This document shows, in pieces, positions 31,151-40,599 of a stretch of 61,032 bases of DNA; positions within the stretch are counted from its first letter, which is position 1; each line of letters starts with the position of its first letter. Below the pieces are notes generated by a model that saw only the letters and a program-made list of their open reading frames with translations, searched no databases and was not told the DNA's origin. A program made the translations under genes and the position numbers. The stretch spans positions 1-61,032 of the IMG/VR virus record IMGVR_UViG_3300010391_001971. One strand, given 5' to 3'. This stretch comes from a virus.

Positions 31151-32652
31151 CTACGCCGCCTTCACCAGGAAGCCATCAGTGGCGTTGGCACCAAGGCCGC
31201 CACCGTAGACGACGTTGGGGCACTCACCACTGGCCGCCAGCGCGTTGACCCGGTCGTTATCGGGGATCGCGCCGGCGCCCTCCGGGAGGACGTACCAGCT
31301 GTGCCCGCCATCGATCGTGCGGAGGATGCGGCCGACAGGCGTCACCGTATCGTGCGCCATGTAGCCAACGGTCGGCGTCGCGAACACGATGTCGCGGACC
31401 TGGCCGGCGCCGTCACCGTTGAACGCCTTCTGCGTCCACGTCACACCGCGGTCGCGCGTGTAGTACAGGTTGCCGTTCGCAGCACCGACGAACCACTCGT
31501 CGGCCGTGCGCATCCAGACTGTGTTCAGCACGACACCCACAGCAGGACCTGTGAGCGAGGACCACGTCACACCACCATTCGACGAGTGGATGACGGCGTT
31601 GCTCGCACCGACGGCCACCAGGTTGTCCTCGTCGAAGCCGTGGATCGCGTTCAAGTTCTGCGTCGTGGCGGCACCGGCGTCCTGCACGCTCACGCCAGCC
31701 GTCACGTCATCGGAGAAGTAGACGTACCCACCGTTACCGACGATCCAGGTGAAACCTGAGCCCAGGCTGAAGATGTCGTTCGGCGTACCCGCCGCGCAGA
31801 CGAACCCGGTCGCCACCTCCGACCAGCTCTCCGTGCCGGCGAGGATATCCGCGATCGGCGCGTAGTGCAGCGAACACGACTCGTTGGATACAACGACCAG
31901 GTAGATGCCGACGCAGGACATCGCCGACGGGTCCTCGTTAGCGGCCAGCGAGTCAACGTTGGTCTGCCCAACGTTTGCGCCGCCGTCCTCGCTGAAGATT
32001 AGCTCCGCCGGCAGACCTGGCGAGCCACCGGCCGACATTGTGAGCGCGAACACGTGCGAGCAGCCGTCCGACGCGACGCCGCAGGCACCGCAGGTCACAG
32101 CGTCGCAGATGGCGACATCCACGATCTCCTGCACGATCTCTGCAGCGGCCAACTGGCCGAACGCAATCGGCACGATCTCGTAGTAGTCCAGGCCGTCCGT
32201 GTCCAGGTTCTCGTTCACGACGGCGTCGTCGCTCTGCATCAGAGCGCCCAACTCGTCGGTACTGTACGTGTTGATGGAAGCGCCCTCGAGAACGATGACC
32301 TTCCCGCTCGCCCAGCCGCCGTTGAAGTCCCGCGGGTCCTCACAGGTCCCGATGTGGATCTGGAGGTCCAGTTCGCAGCCGCGCCGGGCCAGCGCCAGCA
32401 GCGCCGAGGCAGTGTACTGGTACCGCACCTGCAGCGGCAAGCTGGGCAGGCCCCTCTCACTCTTGATAGCGCCGACCGTCTTGAACGAGCCGTAGCGGCT
32501 CGGGTCGGCTCGCGGATCGGCGTCCTGCTGCCCAGATCCCAGGACACGCCCTGCGCTCGGGCACGTCCCTGGTACACCGGCACGTTGGCCGGACCGGCCT
32601 GATCCTCGATCGTCCAGACCCGCGTGTACGGGGTTCTGACGTTTCCGGCCAT
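31151..32652 (-). CDS. Tail-tube-like protein with YCF48/BNR beta-propeller, apparent -1 frameshift
   Basis: ATG 32652 follows GGAGGTAGAGACG. The frame begins MAGNVRTPYTRVWTIEDQ and loses sense near 32533. A -1 shift there (CTG-GGC to GGG-CAG-CAG) restores a protein continuing DPSRYGSFKTVGAIKSERG and running to 31151, about 500 residues in all. The N-terminal third occupies the major tail protein position between connectors and chaperones. The C-terminal half has YCF48/BNR-like repeats (SSNGGVTWSSL, TRDRGVTWTQKAF, TIDGGHSWYVL), a decoration seen on some tail tubes and sialidase-like proteins. An indel in the assembly, a natural frameshift or programmed slippage could each explain it. Confidence 0.68.
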
Positions 32653-32657
32653 CGTCT

Positions 32658-33026
32658 CTACCTCCTAACGCGCCGGCGCCTGACTGGCGCGGCCCGCGGC
32701 TCCGGCGGCTTCGCAACCGCCCGTTCTGGCGGCTTCGGTGCCGCTGCTTCGTACAGGTCCACGACCATCTGACAATTAACCCTCAATGCTGCCTGCAGAG
32801 CGGCTATCACGTCAATGCGTCTCTTGCGCACATCCTTCACGTCGAACAGGCGGCGCATCACCAACTCGTTCTGCAGCCGGATCGATATCTCCTCTGGCAG
32901 ACCGAGGCTGTCGAGCGACGGCGGCGCCAGCGGGATACCCATAGCGACATCCGAATCCGGCCTGTCATCGGGTAGGCCGACGAGCCACATCCGGCCGTCC
33001 GGGTCCGTGTACGGCAGCCGCTTCAC
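32658..33026 (-). CDS. Head-tail region hypothetical protein, 122 aa
   Basis: GTG 33026 overlaps the upstream stop (GTGA). The centre (LPEEISIRLQNELVMRRLFD, KRRIDVIAALQAALRVNCQM) is helical and the C-terminus is Pro/Arg-rich. Probably a connector or assembly factor by position only. Confidence 0.65.
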   Translation of the reverse strand: MKRLPYTDPDGRMWLVGLPDDRPDSDVAMGIPLAPPSLDSLGLPEEISIRLQNELVMRRLFDVKDVRKRRIDVIAALQAALRVNCQMVVDLYEAAAPKPPERAVAKPPEPRAAPVRRRRVRR

Positions 33027-34306
33027 GCGGTCACCGCCTTGCCTATCACCAGGCCCTGGAGCCGCTGCCACGCCTCGATGGCACCCCGCTGCGTCCCGAA
33101 CGGACACGCCATCATGCGATCCGGCAGACGCGGCACGATGCTGTCCCCAGGGCCGGCGAAGTCGTATCGCCAGTGGTCAAGCTGCGCCTGTATAGCCTCA
33201 CAGCTGCAGACGGTGCGGTCCAGCTTCGATGCCGCAAGGATCGCCACCGACCGCTCTAGAGCGGGGTCCATCACCACGGTCGAGCAAGCCAATCTGCGGT
33301 CACGCCAGCCGGCGTAGTAGTACAGCCGGGCGACGTCCGGCAGACGCGGTTGGATATACGCCTCCAGAGCAAACTGCAGCAGGTCATCATCCCACGTGGC
33401 GGGCCTAATCGAGACCATACTCAACCTTGGACGGCTTCGGAGCATGAGACAACCGGCTTGCGCCGTGTACGCACAGCCTGGGCAGCCAGAGCCGTTGCAG
33501 GAGCTGCATCCAATCGCAATCGGCTCCCAGAGGAAGGTCACCTGCGTCTGGGGGTCGTTGTAGACCCGATAAACGTCCACCTCGGCAAGGAAGTTGGCAT
33601 CGACGTCCGTCTCCTCACCACGCAGATGGCTGTCATCCGGCGGCGGCACGACGTCGAGCTGGAGAGCCGGCAGAACCGCCAGCTCCCGGCGGAACCGGAT
33701 CGTCGCCACGAGCCCGGCCACCGACACGTTGATCGGGCGGATCTCCCACTGGTCGGCGCCACCTCCGTCCGCCGTCACCATGCCATCCGACACCGGGAAG
33801 TATACGCGGACCTCGCACGGATCCTGGCCCTGGTCGACGGCGACCGTCACGGTGGCGATCTCATCGTAGCCGTCACCATCCTCGTCCGTGTACGTGATCA
33901 CCGCGTCAGCATCTATGAGCGTGTTCGCGCGAATGCCGCCGCTGATGAAGTAGCCCCAGTCAGCCGCCACCACCGACGCCATCCCGCGGATGTCCGTGCC
34001 GCTCAGGTTAACCATCTCGGGCGCGTACGGCCGCATCGTAGGCTGCCACTCATCGGTCTCCCACGTGGGCAGCAGGCGGAACCCGAGGAACTTCTCGATC
34101 TCCGACTCTGCCTCGGCGATAGCGATGGCGATCTCTTCCCGGCCGACACGATCGCTAGCTTGCCACGAGAACTGCAGTAGCGGCTGCCCACAGACGCCGG
34201 GCGGGTGCTCGGGGTCGTACAGACCGTTGAAGTGCAATGGATTGTAGCCCATGATGGCCGCCCAGCGATCCAGCGGCAGCTTCGTCAGGGTCTCCGCCCT
34301 ACCCAC
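33023..34306 (-). CDS. Head-tail connector-like structural protein
   Basis: 427 aa; GTG 34306 overlaps the upstream TAG by 8 nt (GTGGGTAG). An N-terminal helical part (IAIAIAEAESEIEKFLGFRL) resembles gp6/Ad1-type adaptors, followed by a beta-rich middle (ATVTVAVDQGQDPCEVRVYF), a Cys cluster (CSSCNGSGCPGC) that may bind zinc, and a helical end (ALEAYIQPRLPDVARLYYYA). It is larger than ordinary adaptors. Confidence 0.65.
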   Translation of the reverse strand: MGRAETLTKLPLDRWAAIMGYNPLHFNGLYDPEHPPGVCGQPLLQFSWQASDRVGREEIAIAIAEAESEIEKFLGFRLLPTWETDEWQPTMRPYAPEMVNLSGTDIRGMASVVAADWGYFISGGIRANTLIDADAVITYTDEDGDGYDEIATVTVAVDQGQDPCEVRVYFPVSDGMVTADGGGADQWEIRPINVSVAGLVATIRFRRELAVLPALQLDVVPPPDDSHLRGEETDVDANFLAEVDVYRVYNDPQTQVTFLWEPIAIGCSSCNGSGCPGCAYTAQAGCLMLRSRPRLSMVSIRPATWDDDLLQFALEAYIQPRLPDVARLYYYAGWRDRRLACSTVVMDPALERSVAILAASKLDRTVCSCEAIQAQLDHWRYDFAGPGDSIVPRLPDRMMACPFGTQRGAIEAWQRLQGLVIGKAVTA

Positions 34307-34604
34307 GAGCCACCCTCTCGGCGCCGACGACAACGCTGGCGGCCGCCGCAACCAATACCACGCGCGGCTCCAGTTGCCACACGCCGTACATGGCCACGGC
34401 GCTCCAGATCCCAAGGCACCACACGCAGGACAACGCGTTCGTCAGCCAGTGCTCCGGCCAGGACGTGGGCTCACCGTTATCGCCGTGCTGAAAGCCCAGT
34501 GCCTTGCGGAACCGCAGGAAGACGTCGAACGGGCCGCGCTCGTACGACAGCAGGGCCGCGGCGCGCCAAGCGGCCAGGCCGATCAGGGCCGCCTGCTCGA
34601 TCAT
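34299..34604 (-). CDS. DUF1360-type membrane protein
   Basis: 101 aa; ATG 34604 overlaps the upstream stop (ATGA). ALLSYERGPFDVFLRFR and LSCVWCLGIWSAVAMYGVW are characteristic of DUF1360, small integral membrane proteins found in Gram-positive genomes and phages. Two to three hydrophobic helices. Function unknown. Confidence 0.82.
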   Translation of the reverse strand: MIEQAALIGLAAWRAAALLSYERGPFDVFLRFRKALGFQHGDNGEPTSWPEHWLTNALSCVWCLGIWSAVAMYGVWQLEPRVVLVAAAASVVVGAERVARG

Positions 34605-34780
34605 GCCAGCACCCACACCGCGACCAGCGTCGCCGCCACGCCAGCGAATGCGGCCAGCGCCATTACGAGCTTCTCGGGCCGACAGGTACACCAGTCACCG
34701 AAGCCACCTTCCTTGATCGGCTCACTCCAGCTTTCATCAAGCGGTGGAGGAGGTGGCGGTGGCGCAGTCCAGTCGTCCAT
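34601..34780 (-). CDS. Small membrane protein with poly-proline segment, 59 aa
   Basis: ATG 34780 in a TGATG junction. Eight consecutive Pro near the start, a CTCRPEK motif, then a C-terminal membrane helix (LVMALAAFAGVAATLVAVWV). It precedes the DUF1360 gene and may act with it. Confidence 0.7.
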   Translation of the reverse strand: MDDWTAPPPPPPPLDESWSEPIKEGGFGDWCTCRPEKLVMALAAFAGVAATLVAVWVLA

Positions 34781-37395
34781 CACGCCGGCACGGCTTTCGG
34801 CTCCAGCACGCGGAACTCGACCAGGCGGTCGAAGAACGGGGCGTCCTGCGCCTTGACGATCTTCCGGGACTCTGAGACGGAGAACCGATACGTCGTCCCA
34901 GAGGGACCGCGATACGAAGCGGCTCCGTCCCTAAACCCCGTGTACTCCACGACAAGATACCCAGAATCGCCGGCCTCCGGCTCGGCCTGCGCGCCACGTT
35001 GCAGCGTGGGCCCGGCCGAGACTTTGCGGCCGACACAGCCGCATCCCATCAGCTCCCTCCTTCCGTCGAAATAGTCGCTCCACTCGTCGCGCACGAGCCG
35101 CTTGTTCTCTTCCAGCGCCGCGTAGTTCTCCTCGCGGCGTCGGCCCGTGTCCTTCCGGTACGTGAACAGCGGCCAGGGTGCCCGGATCCCACACACCGCC
35201 ACCGCTGCCAGCCTGAGCTGGAAATCCCAGTCCTCCCAGGCAGGTAACCGCTCATTATAGCCCCCGACCGTTTCCCAGTCACTCTTGGCGAACAGGCCCG
35301 TCACAGCGTGCAGACAGCCCTGCTTCAGCAACTTCGTCGCGTCGTACTCCGGCGCCTCCCATACCGACATCGGGCGGTCGGCCCAGCGCTCGTTCCAATC
35401 GCTGTACACATACCCGCCGAACGCCTCGTAGACGCGGAGCATGGTCGCCAGCGCCGGTACCTCAAGCGTGTCGTCAGCGTCCAGCGGCACGAACAGCGGC
35501 GCCCGGGCGGCTGCTATCCCCATGTTGCGGGCAGCAGCGGGGCCGACGCCGCCGGACGTCTCCAGAACACGTGCCCAGGACGGCAGTCGGTTCAAAGGCG
35601 CGCCGGTATCGTTCACCACGATGCACTCCCAGTCGCGGAACTCCTGCGCGTCGACGCTGTCCACGGCGTCCACCAGATAGTTCTCGTGGCCGGGTCCGAC
35701 GGGGATAATGACGGCAACGCGCGGCGGGTCCAGCGACGGGATCGGCGCCTGCTTCGCCGAGACGACGGCAGCCGGCGGCAGACACAGATCGTGGCACCAC
35801 GGCATCCAAGCGGTCCAGTCCTTCAGCTCCTCCGTCTGGCTCACCGAATCGGGCCGGTTCAGGTACACCAGCGTGTCCTGGTCCGTCACCATGGCCGGAC
35901 GGAACCCGTACGAGACGGCCCGCGTCCAGAAGTCCGGGTCCTCACCCGTCCGGTAGCGCTCACGGTAGCCGCCGGTCAGCTCCCACACCTCACGCCGGAA
36001 CATTGCGTTGGACGGGATCAGGTTCGCGGCCCGGCCGTCAGGCGTCCGCTTCGTCAGCTGGTGCTCTGTGCTGAACGGCAGGGGCCAGCCTGAGTGCCAG
36101 CGCTTGCCATCGGGCTCCAGGAACTCGACGTTGCCGTAAGCGATGTGCAGGCTGCGGTCTGCGTCCAACGCGTTGGACAAGAGCTGCAGCGCTTGCCTGG
36201 GCAGGGTGCAGTCGGCGTCCAACGCCAGCACGTACTGGCAGCGGCTCGCTTCGACGCCGGCGTTCATCGCGCCCGACACGTGCCGGTTCGCGTCGTTATG
36301 CACCACGCGGAAGCGCTCATCCTGGGCGGCGAACGCGTCGCCTATCTCGCCGCAGCGGTCCGGGGACGCGTCGTCGACGACGATGCACTCCCAGCCCTGC
36401 GACGTCTGCGACGCCACCGATTCCAGGGCGGCCGGCAGGTACTTCTCAGCGGCGTAGGCGCGCACGATCACCGAGACCTTCGGCCGGGGCATCGAGAGAC
36501 GCTGCAGCACGTCTTTGTACAGTGCAGCGTACTGCGGCACCACATCGCGCCACTGATACCGCTCCTCGACCACTTGGCGGGCGCAGGCGGCCAGCCGCGG
36601 TCGATTCTCCAGGCAGTACCGCAACCCTGCAGCCAGGTCGTCGTAATCGCCCAGCGGAGACAGCCACCCCGTCTCGCCGTGCTCGATGATCTCGGCCTGG
36701 CCGGCCCAGCGCCAGCCCAGCACGGGGACCCCGCTCGCCATCGCCTCAAGCGTCCCGATACCGAACGTCTCCCTGGTCGTGCATAGGTATACCGCGGCAC
36801 CCTGCACGGCATTCTTCCCCTGCGGATAGGGCAGGACGCCGGTCACGTGGACGTTCGACGGCCCATCGCCGAAGGTCGACACGAACTCCACATCAGGAGA
36901 GAGCGCGGCGAGCTCGGTCAGAGGCGCCGGGTCGCATACGGGGTCCACTCGGGTCTTATTCCAGAGGACGTAGCCCTTGTGATCGCGCTGGAACGGCCAC
37001 TCATCGAGATCAACGCCGTGCCCGATGACGTCAACCCGGCGCATGGAGTGCCGACGCAGCGACTGCGCGACCCACTCAGACGGGGCCGTTATCGCCTCGG
37101 CACGGCGCACGGCCTCCATGCACTTCGCGTTGGCCTGGAGACACCACTCGGGCCACGGGTACTCTGCCCAGTAAACGCCGTGGTTGTGGACGACCAGCGG
37201 CAGCCCGGCAGACCGCCGGTAGAGCGCGTCGTCGCCGGCGATATGCACGGCCACCAGGTCGGCGCCGGCGGGCCGGTTCGTGAACTCGATACCGTGTTCC
37301 GGGAGGTACCGGCGCTGCGCTTCGACGACACGGCGGATGCCGCCGTCTCCCTTATCTTCTCCCCGGAACGCTGGGTACAGGTGGAGTTTCAGCAC
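34780..37395 (-). CDS. Three-domain glycosyltransferase (GT4-GT2-GT2)
   Basis: 871 aa; GTG 37395 abuts the upstream TAG. Residues 1-300 form a GT4-type retaining transferase (PSEWVAQSLR, VLWNKTRVDPV, ETFGIGTLEAMASGVPVLG, E-rich active loop). Residues about 301-545 form a GT2 domain (VSVIVRAYAAEKYLPAALES, VVDDASPD, LALDADC). Residues about 555-800 form a second GT2 domain (VAVIIPVGPGHENYLVDAVD, VNDTGAP, PLDADDT). The last 50 residues (SYRGPSGTTYRFSVS) are a small extra domain. A single chain could add three sugars in sequence to a phage or host acceptor. It carries a perfect palindrome copy. Confidence 0.88.
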   Translation of the reverse strand: MLKLHLYPAFRGEDKGDGGIRRVVEAQRRYLPEHGIEFTNRPAGADLVAVHIAGDDALYRRSAGLPLVVHNHGVYWAEYPWPEWCLQANAKCMEAVRRAEAITAPSEWVAQSLRRHSMRRVDVIGHGVDLDEWPFQRDHKGYVLWNKTRVDPVCDPAPLTELAALSPDVEFVSTFGDGPSNVHVTGVLPYPQGKNAVQGAAVYLCTTRETFGIGTLEAMASGVPVLGWRWAGQAEIIEHGETGWLSPLGDYDDLAAGLRYCLENRPRLAACARQVVEERYQWRDVVPQYAALYKDVLQRLSMPRPKVSVIVRAYAAEKYLPAALESVASQTSQGWECIVVDDASPDRCGEIGDAFAAQDERFRVVHNDANRHVSGAMNAGVEASRCQYVLALDADCTLPRQALQLLSNALDADRSLHIAYGNVEFLEPDGKRWHSGWPLPFSTEHQLTKRTPDGRAANLIPSNAMFRREVWELTGGYRERYRTGEDPDFWTRAVSYGFRPAMVTDQDTLVYLNRPDSVSQTEELKDWTAWMPWCHDLCLPPAAVVSAKQAPIPSLDPPRVAVIIPVGPGHENYLVDAVDSVDAQEFRDWECIVVNDTGAPLNRLPSWARVLETSGGVGPAAARNMGIAAARAPLFVPLDADDTLEVPALATMLRVYEAFGGYVYSDWNERWADRPMSVWEAPEYDATKLLKQGCLHAVTGLFAKSDWETVGGYNERLPAWEDWDFQLRLAAVAVCGIRAPWPLFTYRKDTGRRREENYAALEENKRLVRDEWSDYFDGRRELMGCGCVGRKVSAGPTLQRGAQAEPEAGDSGYLVVEYTGFRDGAASYRGPSGTTYRFSVSESRKIVKAQDAPFFDRLVEFRVLEPKAVPA
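36163..36178. repeat. Palindrome copy GTCCAACGCGTTGGAC (16/16)
   Basis: Perfect 16-bp inverted repeat within the triple glycosyltransferase gene, read as Ser-Asn-Ala-Leu-Asp. Half-sites (GTCCAACGC, GCGTTGGAC) occur close by at about 36210 and 36005. Confidence 0.92.
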
Positions 37396-37692
37396 CTATG
37401 GCCCCGTTAGGTGTTCGTCGACCTTGCTGCCCCGGACGAACGTCTTGTACACGACGGTCGCCGACGTAAACGCGGCCGCCGCGGCCATCGGCAGCTGGTC
37501 GGGCTGCTCAACAACGTCGCCCGACAGCTGCACGTCGCCCTGGATCGCGCTCGTTGCCGTCCCGGCCACAAGACAGACGGCGAGCGTCAGAGCCATCTTG
37601 AGCAGCACCGGCCAGTGACGCTGCTTCAGGAACGAGATGATGAACGGCAGGAACATGCCCAGCAGTGCTCCAATGCCCAGCGTGTCTTCCAT
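37396..37692 (-). CDS. Membrane protein, holin candidate, 98 aa
   Basis: ATG 37692 after GGAGGTTGACC. Two or three hydrophobic helices: TLGIGALLGMFLPFIISFLK, VLLKMALTLAVCLVAGTATS and MAAAAAFTSATVVYKTFV, with a charged C-terminus. Size and helices fit a class I or II holin. It is adjacent to another membrane protein, but far from the M23 lysin. Confidence 0.65.
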   Translation of the reverse strand: MEDTLGIGALLGMFLPFIISFLKQRHWPVLLKMALTLAVCLVAGTATSAIQGDVQLSGDVVEQPDQLPMAAAAAFTSATVVYKTFVRGSKVDEHLTGP

Positions 37693-37703
37693 GGTCAACC
37701 TCC

Positions 37704-38006
37704 TTACCTGCGTTGCCTCGGAGCTATGATATCGGATAGCTTTTCGATCGCCGATTCGTACATCTGCAGATTGCGGTCAGCCGTCGCGCGTAGCGTCTCC
37801 AAGAACGCCTCGTGCTCGGCGTGATTGCGGCGTTCGCCATCGTCCAAGCGTTCGATTATCCTACCCAACACACCGTTCTGGACCCGCTGCTCTTTGACAG
37901 CCGATCCCGGGCCGTCGCGCCACGCCTTGCCCGCATACGTGATGACGGCAGAAAAGACGATGCCGGCGAACCCGATCACAGCCACCCAGATTCCAGGGTC
38001 GGTCAC
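37704..38006 (-). CDS. N-terminally anchored coiled-coil protein (holin/spanin-like), 100 aa
   Basis: GTG 38006 overlaps the upstream stop (GTGA). One helix (GIWVAVIGFAGIVFSAVITY) followed by a long charged helix (VLGRIIERLDDGERRNHAEH). This layout is common in small phage membrane proteins annotated as holin-like. It may pair with the 98-residue protein next to it. Confidence 0.65.
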   Translation of the reverse strand: MTDPGIWVAVIGFAGIVFSAVITYAGKAWRDGPGSAVKEQRVQNGVLGRIIERLDDGERRNHAEHEAFLETLRATADRNLQMYESAIEKLSDIIAPRQRR

Positions 38007-38719
38007 CGGGCCGCCTCTACAGGCTCAATGTCGCCGACCTCGGACCGGCCCACATGCTCCCACGGGTGCGGCAGCGCGTACACGATGTCGGGGCCGCTAA
38101 ACCCTCCGGCGAAATGCTCCGCGTACCGCTCAGCGTACAGGCGCTCACACTCGAGCGCGTTCACCTCCTCCGGGAACGGTCCGAACGCATCCAGGAAGCG
38201 CTGGTGGTACAGCGCCGGTCGGTGCGCGAAGGCGAAATGATGCCGCTCAAGCCGCAGACCCCAGCCCTCCTCGAACATCTCGACGGCGCCGGCGATCCAT
38301 GGGTGCGGCGGGCCCAGCCGCACCATGCCAACCGACGCGTCACGCAGCAGCAGGTCCACCCACGGCGTCAGGTCCAGCCGTTCCTGCAGAAGCCAATCGT
38401 CCACGAAGTACGCCGCTATGGGGGACACCTCGAAGGCGGCGCGGAACCCGGCGTTCAAGGAGGCGCCGACGCCGCGTCTTTCCTGCCGCGAGAAGCTCGT
38501 CGGGCCGGCCCACCAGCTCGCCGGCGGTTCGTCAACGCCATGACCATACCCCTCAAGAGTCGAGCCGTCATCTGCGACGTGCAGGCGCGCGACACCTGCG
38601 TACGCCAGCCGCGAACCCCAGGAGAACAGCGCGGAGCCGGCCGAGGTCCGGCGAGACACGCCGACGGGCCCGGCCGGCGCCCAGGTCGTCATCACGATCG
38701 TGACGGGCGGCCTACCCAC
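38003..38719 (-). CDS. Glycosyltransferase-like (GT-A fold) protein
   Basis: 238 aa; GTG 38719 overlaps the previous TAG by 8 nt (GTGGGTAG). VTIVMTTWAPAG at the start, HVADDGSTLEG (acidic metal/nucleotide loop), VGASLNAGFRAAF and YFVDDWLL (DxD-like) follow the GT2 layout. It belongs to the glycan island and probably acts with the next gene. Confidence 0.72.
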   Translation of the reverse strand: MGRPPVTIVMTTWAPAGPVGVSRRTSAGSALFSWGSRLAYAGVARLHVADDGSTLEGYGHGVDEPPASWWAGPTSFSRQERRGVGASLNAGFRAAFEVSPIAAYFVDDWLLQERLDLTPWVDLLLRDASVGMVRLGPPHPWIAGAVEMFEEGWGLRLERHHFAFAHRPALYHQRFLDAFGPFPEEVNALECERLYAERYAEHFAGGFSGPDIVYALPHPWEHVGRSEVGDIEPVEAAR

Positions 38720-39398
38720 CGACGGCCACCTCGGCGGGATACTCGGCCTGCACGGTGCCGACATGCACGAACGCGTCCCCTTTCGGGCGGATCAGGTCAA
38801 CAGGCCAAGCCACACCCTGCCGCGCCTCAACGCGGCCGGCGACAGCCAGCTCGGTGTGACCCTGCTGCAGACCTTCCGGCCACAGGCCAATCGCCCTCTC
38901 GAACGCCACGGTCTCCAGCCGCGGGCCGCCCGAGAACACGTGCTTCTCCGGCGACGCCGGGTCCAGCTCCAGCCACTGCAGCTCCTCGTAGTAGCGGAAC
39001 GAGCCACGCAGCTCGTCCGTGTAGCCGATGTAGTTCATCCGGACGCAGTTGAAATGACCGTCCCGCAGCACCTTGGCGATCGGTGTCAGATCCAGCGGCC
39101 GGATCAGCTCCCAGTCGTCCTCCAGCGGCAGCACGACGTCCGCAATGCCGTGGACGATGTTCGTGGCGGCGTTGTAGTTGCCACCGTAGCCACGGCGGTC
39201 GCTGTTGCTGACGCTCACATTGTCGGCGTACAGATCGCGGGCTAACGACACCAGCTCGTCCCGGTACTCTTGAGGCGAGCCGTCGTCGGCGACGTGCACC
39301 CAGACGGGCTCCGGCGCCGTCAGATGCCGGGCCAGGCTCTCCAGCGTCCGCCTGGCGTACTCCATTCGCTGATACGTGAGCAGGATCACGGCGATCAT
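38712..39398 (-). CDS. Family 2-like glycosyltransferase
   Basis: 228 aa; ATG 39398 overlaps the upstream stop (ATGA). AVILLTYQRMEYARRTLESL, HVADDGSPQEY, GGNYNAATNIV and VVLPLEDDWEL give the GT2 fold with its two acidic motifs. Short C-terminal half. Acceptor unknown. Confidence 0.78.
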   Translation of the reverse strand: MIAVILLTYQRMEYARRTLESLARHLTAPEPVWVHVADDGSPQEYRDELVSLARDLYADNVSVSNSDRRGYGGNYNAATNIVHGIADVVLPLEDDWELIRPLDLTPIAKVLRDGHFNCVRMNYIGYTDELRGSFRYYEELQWLELDPASPEKHVFSGGPRLETVAFERAIGLWPEGLQQGHTELAVAGRVEARQGVAWPVDLIRPKGDAFVHVGTVQAEYPAEVAVGG

Positions 39399-39931
39399 GA
39401 GCGAACCCCCGCCCAGCCAAGACCGCGCACGCCAAACTCTACGACCAGGCCGTCGGCCAGAAGCTCATCCAAGGCGCGCTTCACACCCGGGTAGCCGCCG
39501 CGATAATCGTGTAGCCAGAGCAGCCCGCCCTTTCGCAGCCGAGGCACCCAGACGGCCAATTCCTCCCGCGTCGCTTCGTACTCGTGACTGCTGTCCAGCA
39601 GCAGCAGATCGACCACTGTCGGGATCTCTGACAGCCTCGCCGCCTCAACGGAATCGGACAGAATCCCTTTCCAGCGACGCTGGAACCCGGCGTTCTTCAT
39701 CGCCTGCCCAGTCGACGACAGGGCCTCCTCGCTGTGGTCGATGCTGTAGACCTTGACCCGCTTTGGCCGTGCGACGAGCACGGCAAGTGCTGTCGTCCCC
39801 GAACCCGCTCCTACGTCGACAACAGTCACTGGGCCGGGACGCAGCCGGTGAACCAGCTCTCCAATCAGGTCGACGGCCTCCCAATCCAGGAAGCGGCGCG
39901 AGACGGCTAGGTCGTGTGCCGGGCAGCTCAT
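39395..39931 (-). CDS. Class I SAM-dependent methyltransferase
   Basis: 178 aa; ATG 39931 overlaps the upstream stop. VTVVDVGAGSGTTALAVLVA (motif I), VYSIDHSEEAL (strand 2 acid), and VDLLLLDSSHEYEATREELA then GGLLWLHDYRGGYPGV. This O-methyltransferase-like (Methyltransf_24) pattern fits capping of a sugar or a surface glycan in the island. Confidence 0.82.
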   Translation of the reverse strand: MSCPAHDLAVSRRFLDWEAVDLIGELVHRLRPGPVTVVDVGAGSGTTALAVLVARPKRVKVYSIDHSEEALSSTGQAMKNAGFQRRWKGILSDSVEAARLSEIPTVVDLLLLDSSHEYEATREELAVWVPRLRKGGLLWLHDYRGGYPGVKRALDELLADGLVVEFGVRGLGWAGVRS

Positions 39932-40599
39932 GAGAGCCTACCCCACCGCGGCTGATGCCAGCGAGCGGTCAGCAGGTCCCGAGTCTGCAGGATAACCCCC
40001 TGCCACGGACCTCGCTGCGCCGTGTCGGTCATCTCGTGGACGCGGTACCAGTACAGCGGCCTGTCGCGGTCCACCGACACAATAGCCTGTGAATCGTGAA
40101 CCATCAGGGCTGACAGCATGGCGGCATCCGGTGCGCCAGAACCCGTCTCTGGAGCGAACCCGCCTGTCTTCCGCCAGAACGCCTTCGTCACCATCGCGGC
40201 GTTGCACGGCGCGTACTGGTCAGGACGGCCGTCGCTGTACTGCACACCCACGCTGTACCAGAGGTCGGCACCGCCACGGGCCTCGTAGGCGGCTGCGCAG
40301 CGCTCCAGGCACTGGGGAAAGAGGCGGTCATCGGCGCCGAGCATGAACACCGCGTCGTTCTCGGCCAGTGCAACGCCGAAGTTGAACGCCTGCGCCACAC
40401 CGAGATGCCACGGGGACCTGTACGTGCGCATCGAGTACCCGTTTGTCCGGTCGAGGCCAGCCGGCAGTCCGGCCATATCGTCGATAATCAGGACTTCCGC
40501 AGGCGGCAGCGTCTGCTGCCTCACGCTATCCAGGCACTCGCCCAGGTACTGTTGATGGTGCGGCTCCGGCCCAACCGGGATCGCCACCGTGATCTTCAC
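39928..40599 (-). CDS. Family 2 glycosyltransferase
   Basis: 223 aa; GTG 40599 overlaps the upstream stop (GTGA). ITVAIPVGPEPHHQQYLGEC, LIIDDMAGLP, QAFNFGVALAENDAVFMLGA with DD in ADDRLF, and KAFWRKTGGF are standard GT2 features. It likely transfers a sugar made by the adjacent dehydratase/reductase genes. Confidence 0.85.
   Translation of the reverse strand: MKITVAIPVGPEPHHQQYLGECLDSVRQQTLPPAEVLIIDDMAGLPAGLDRTNGYSMRTYRSPWHLGVAQAFNFGVALAENDAVFMLGADDRLFPQCLERCAAAYEARGGADLWYSVGVQYSDGRPDQYAPCNAAMVTKAFWRKTGGFAPETGSGAPDAAMLSALMVHDSQAIVSVDRDRPLYWYRVHEMTDTAQRGPWQGVILQTRDLLTARWHQPRWGRLS

Noticed and set aside
32653-32716. Upstream extension of the tail-tube gene to 32716
   Set aside because: The residues before the frame break in that frame are shadow sequence; ATG 32652 with GGAGGTAG is the natural start in the other frame.
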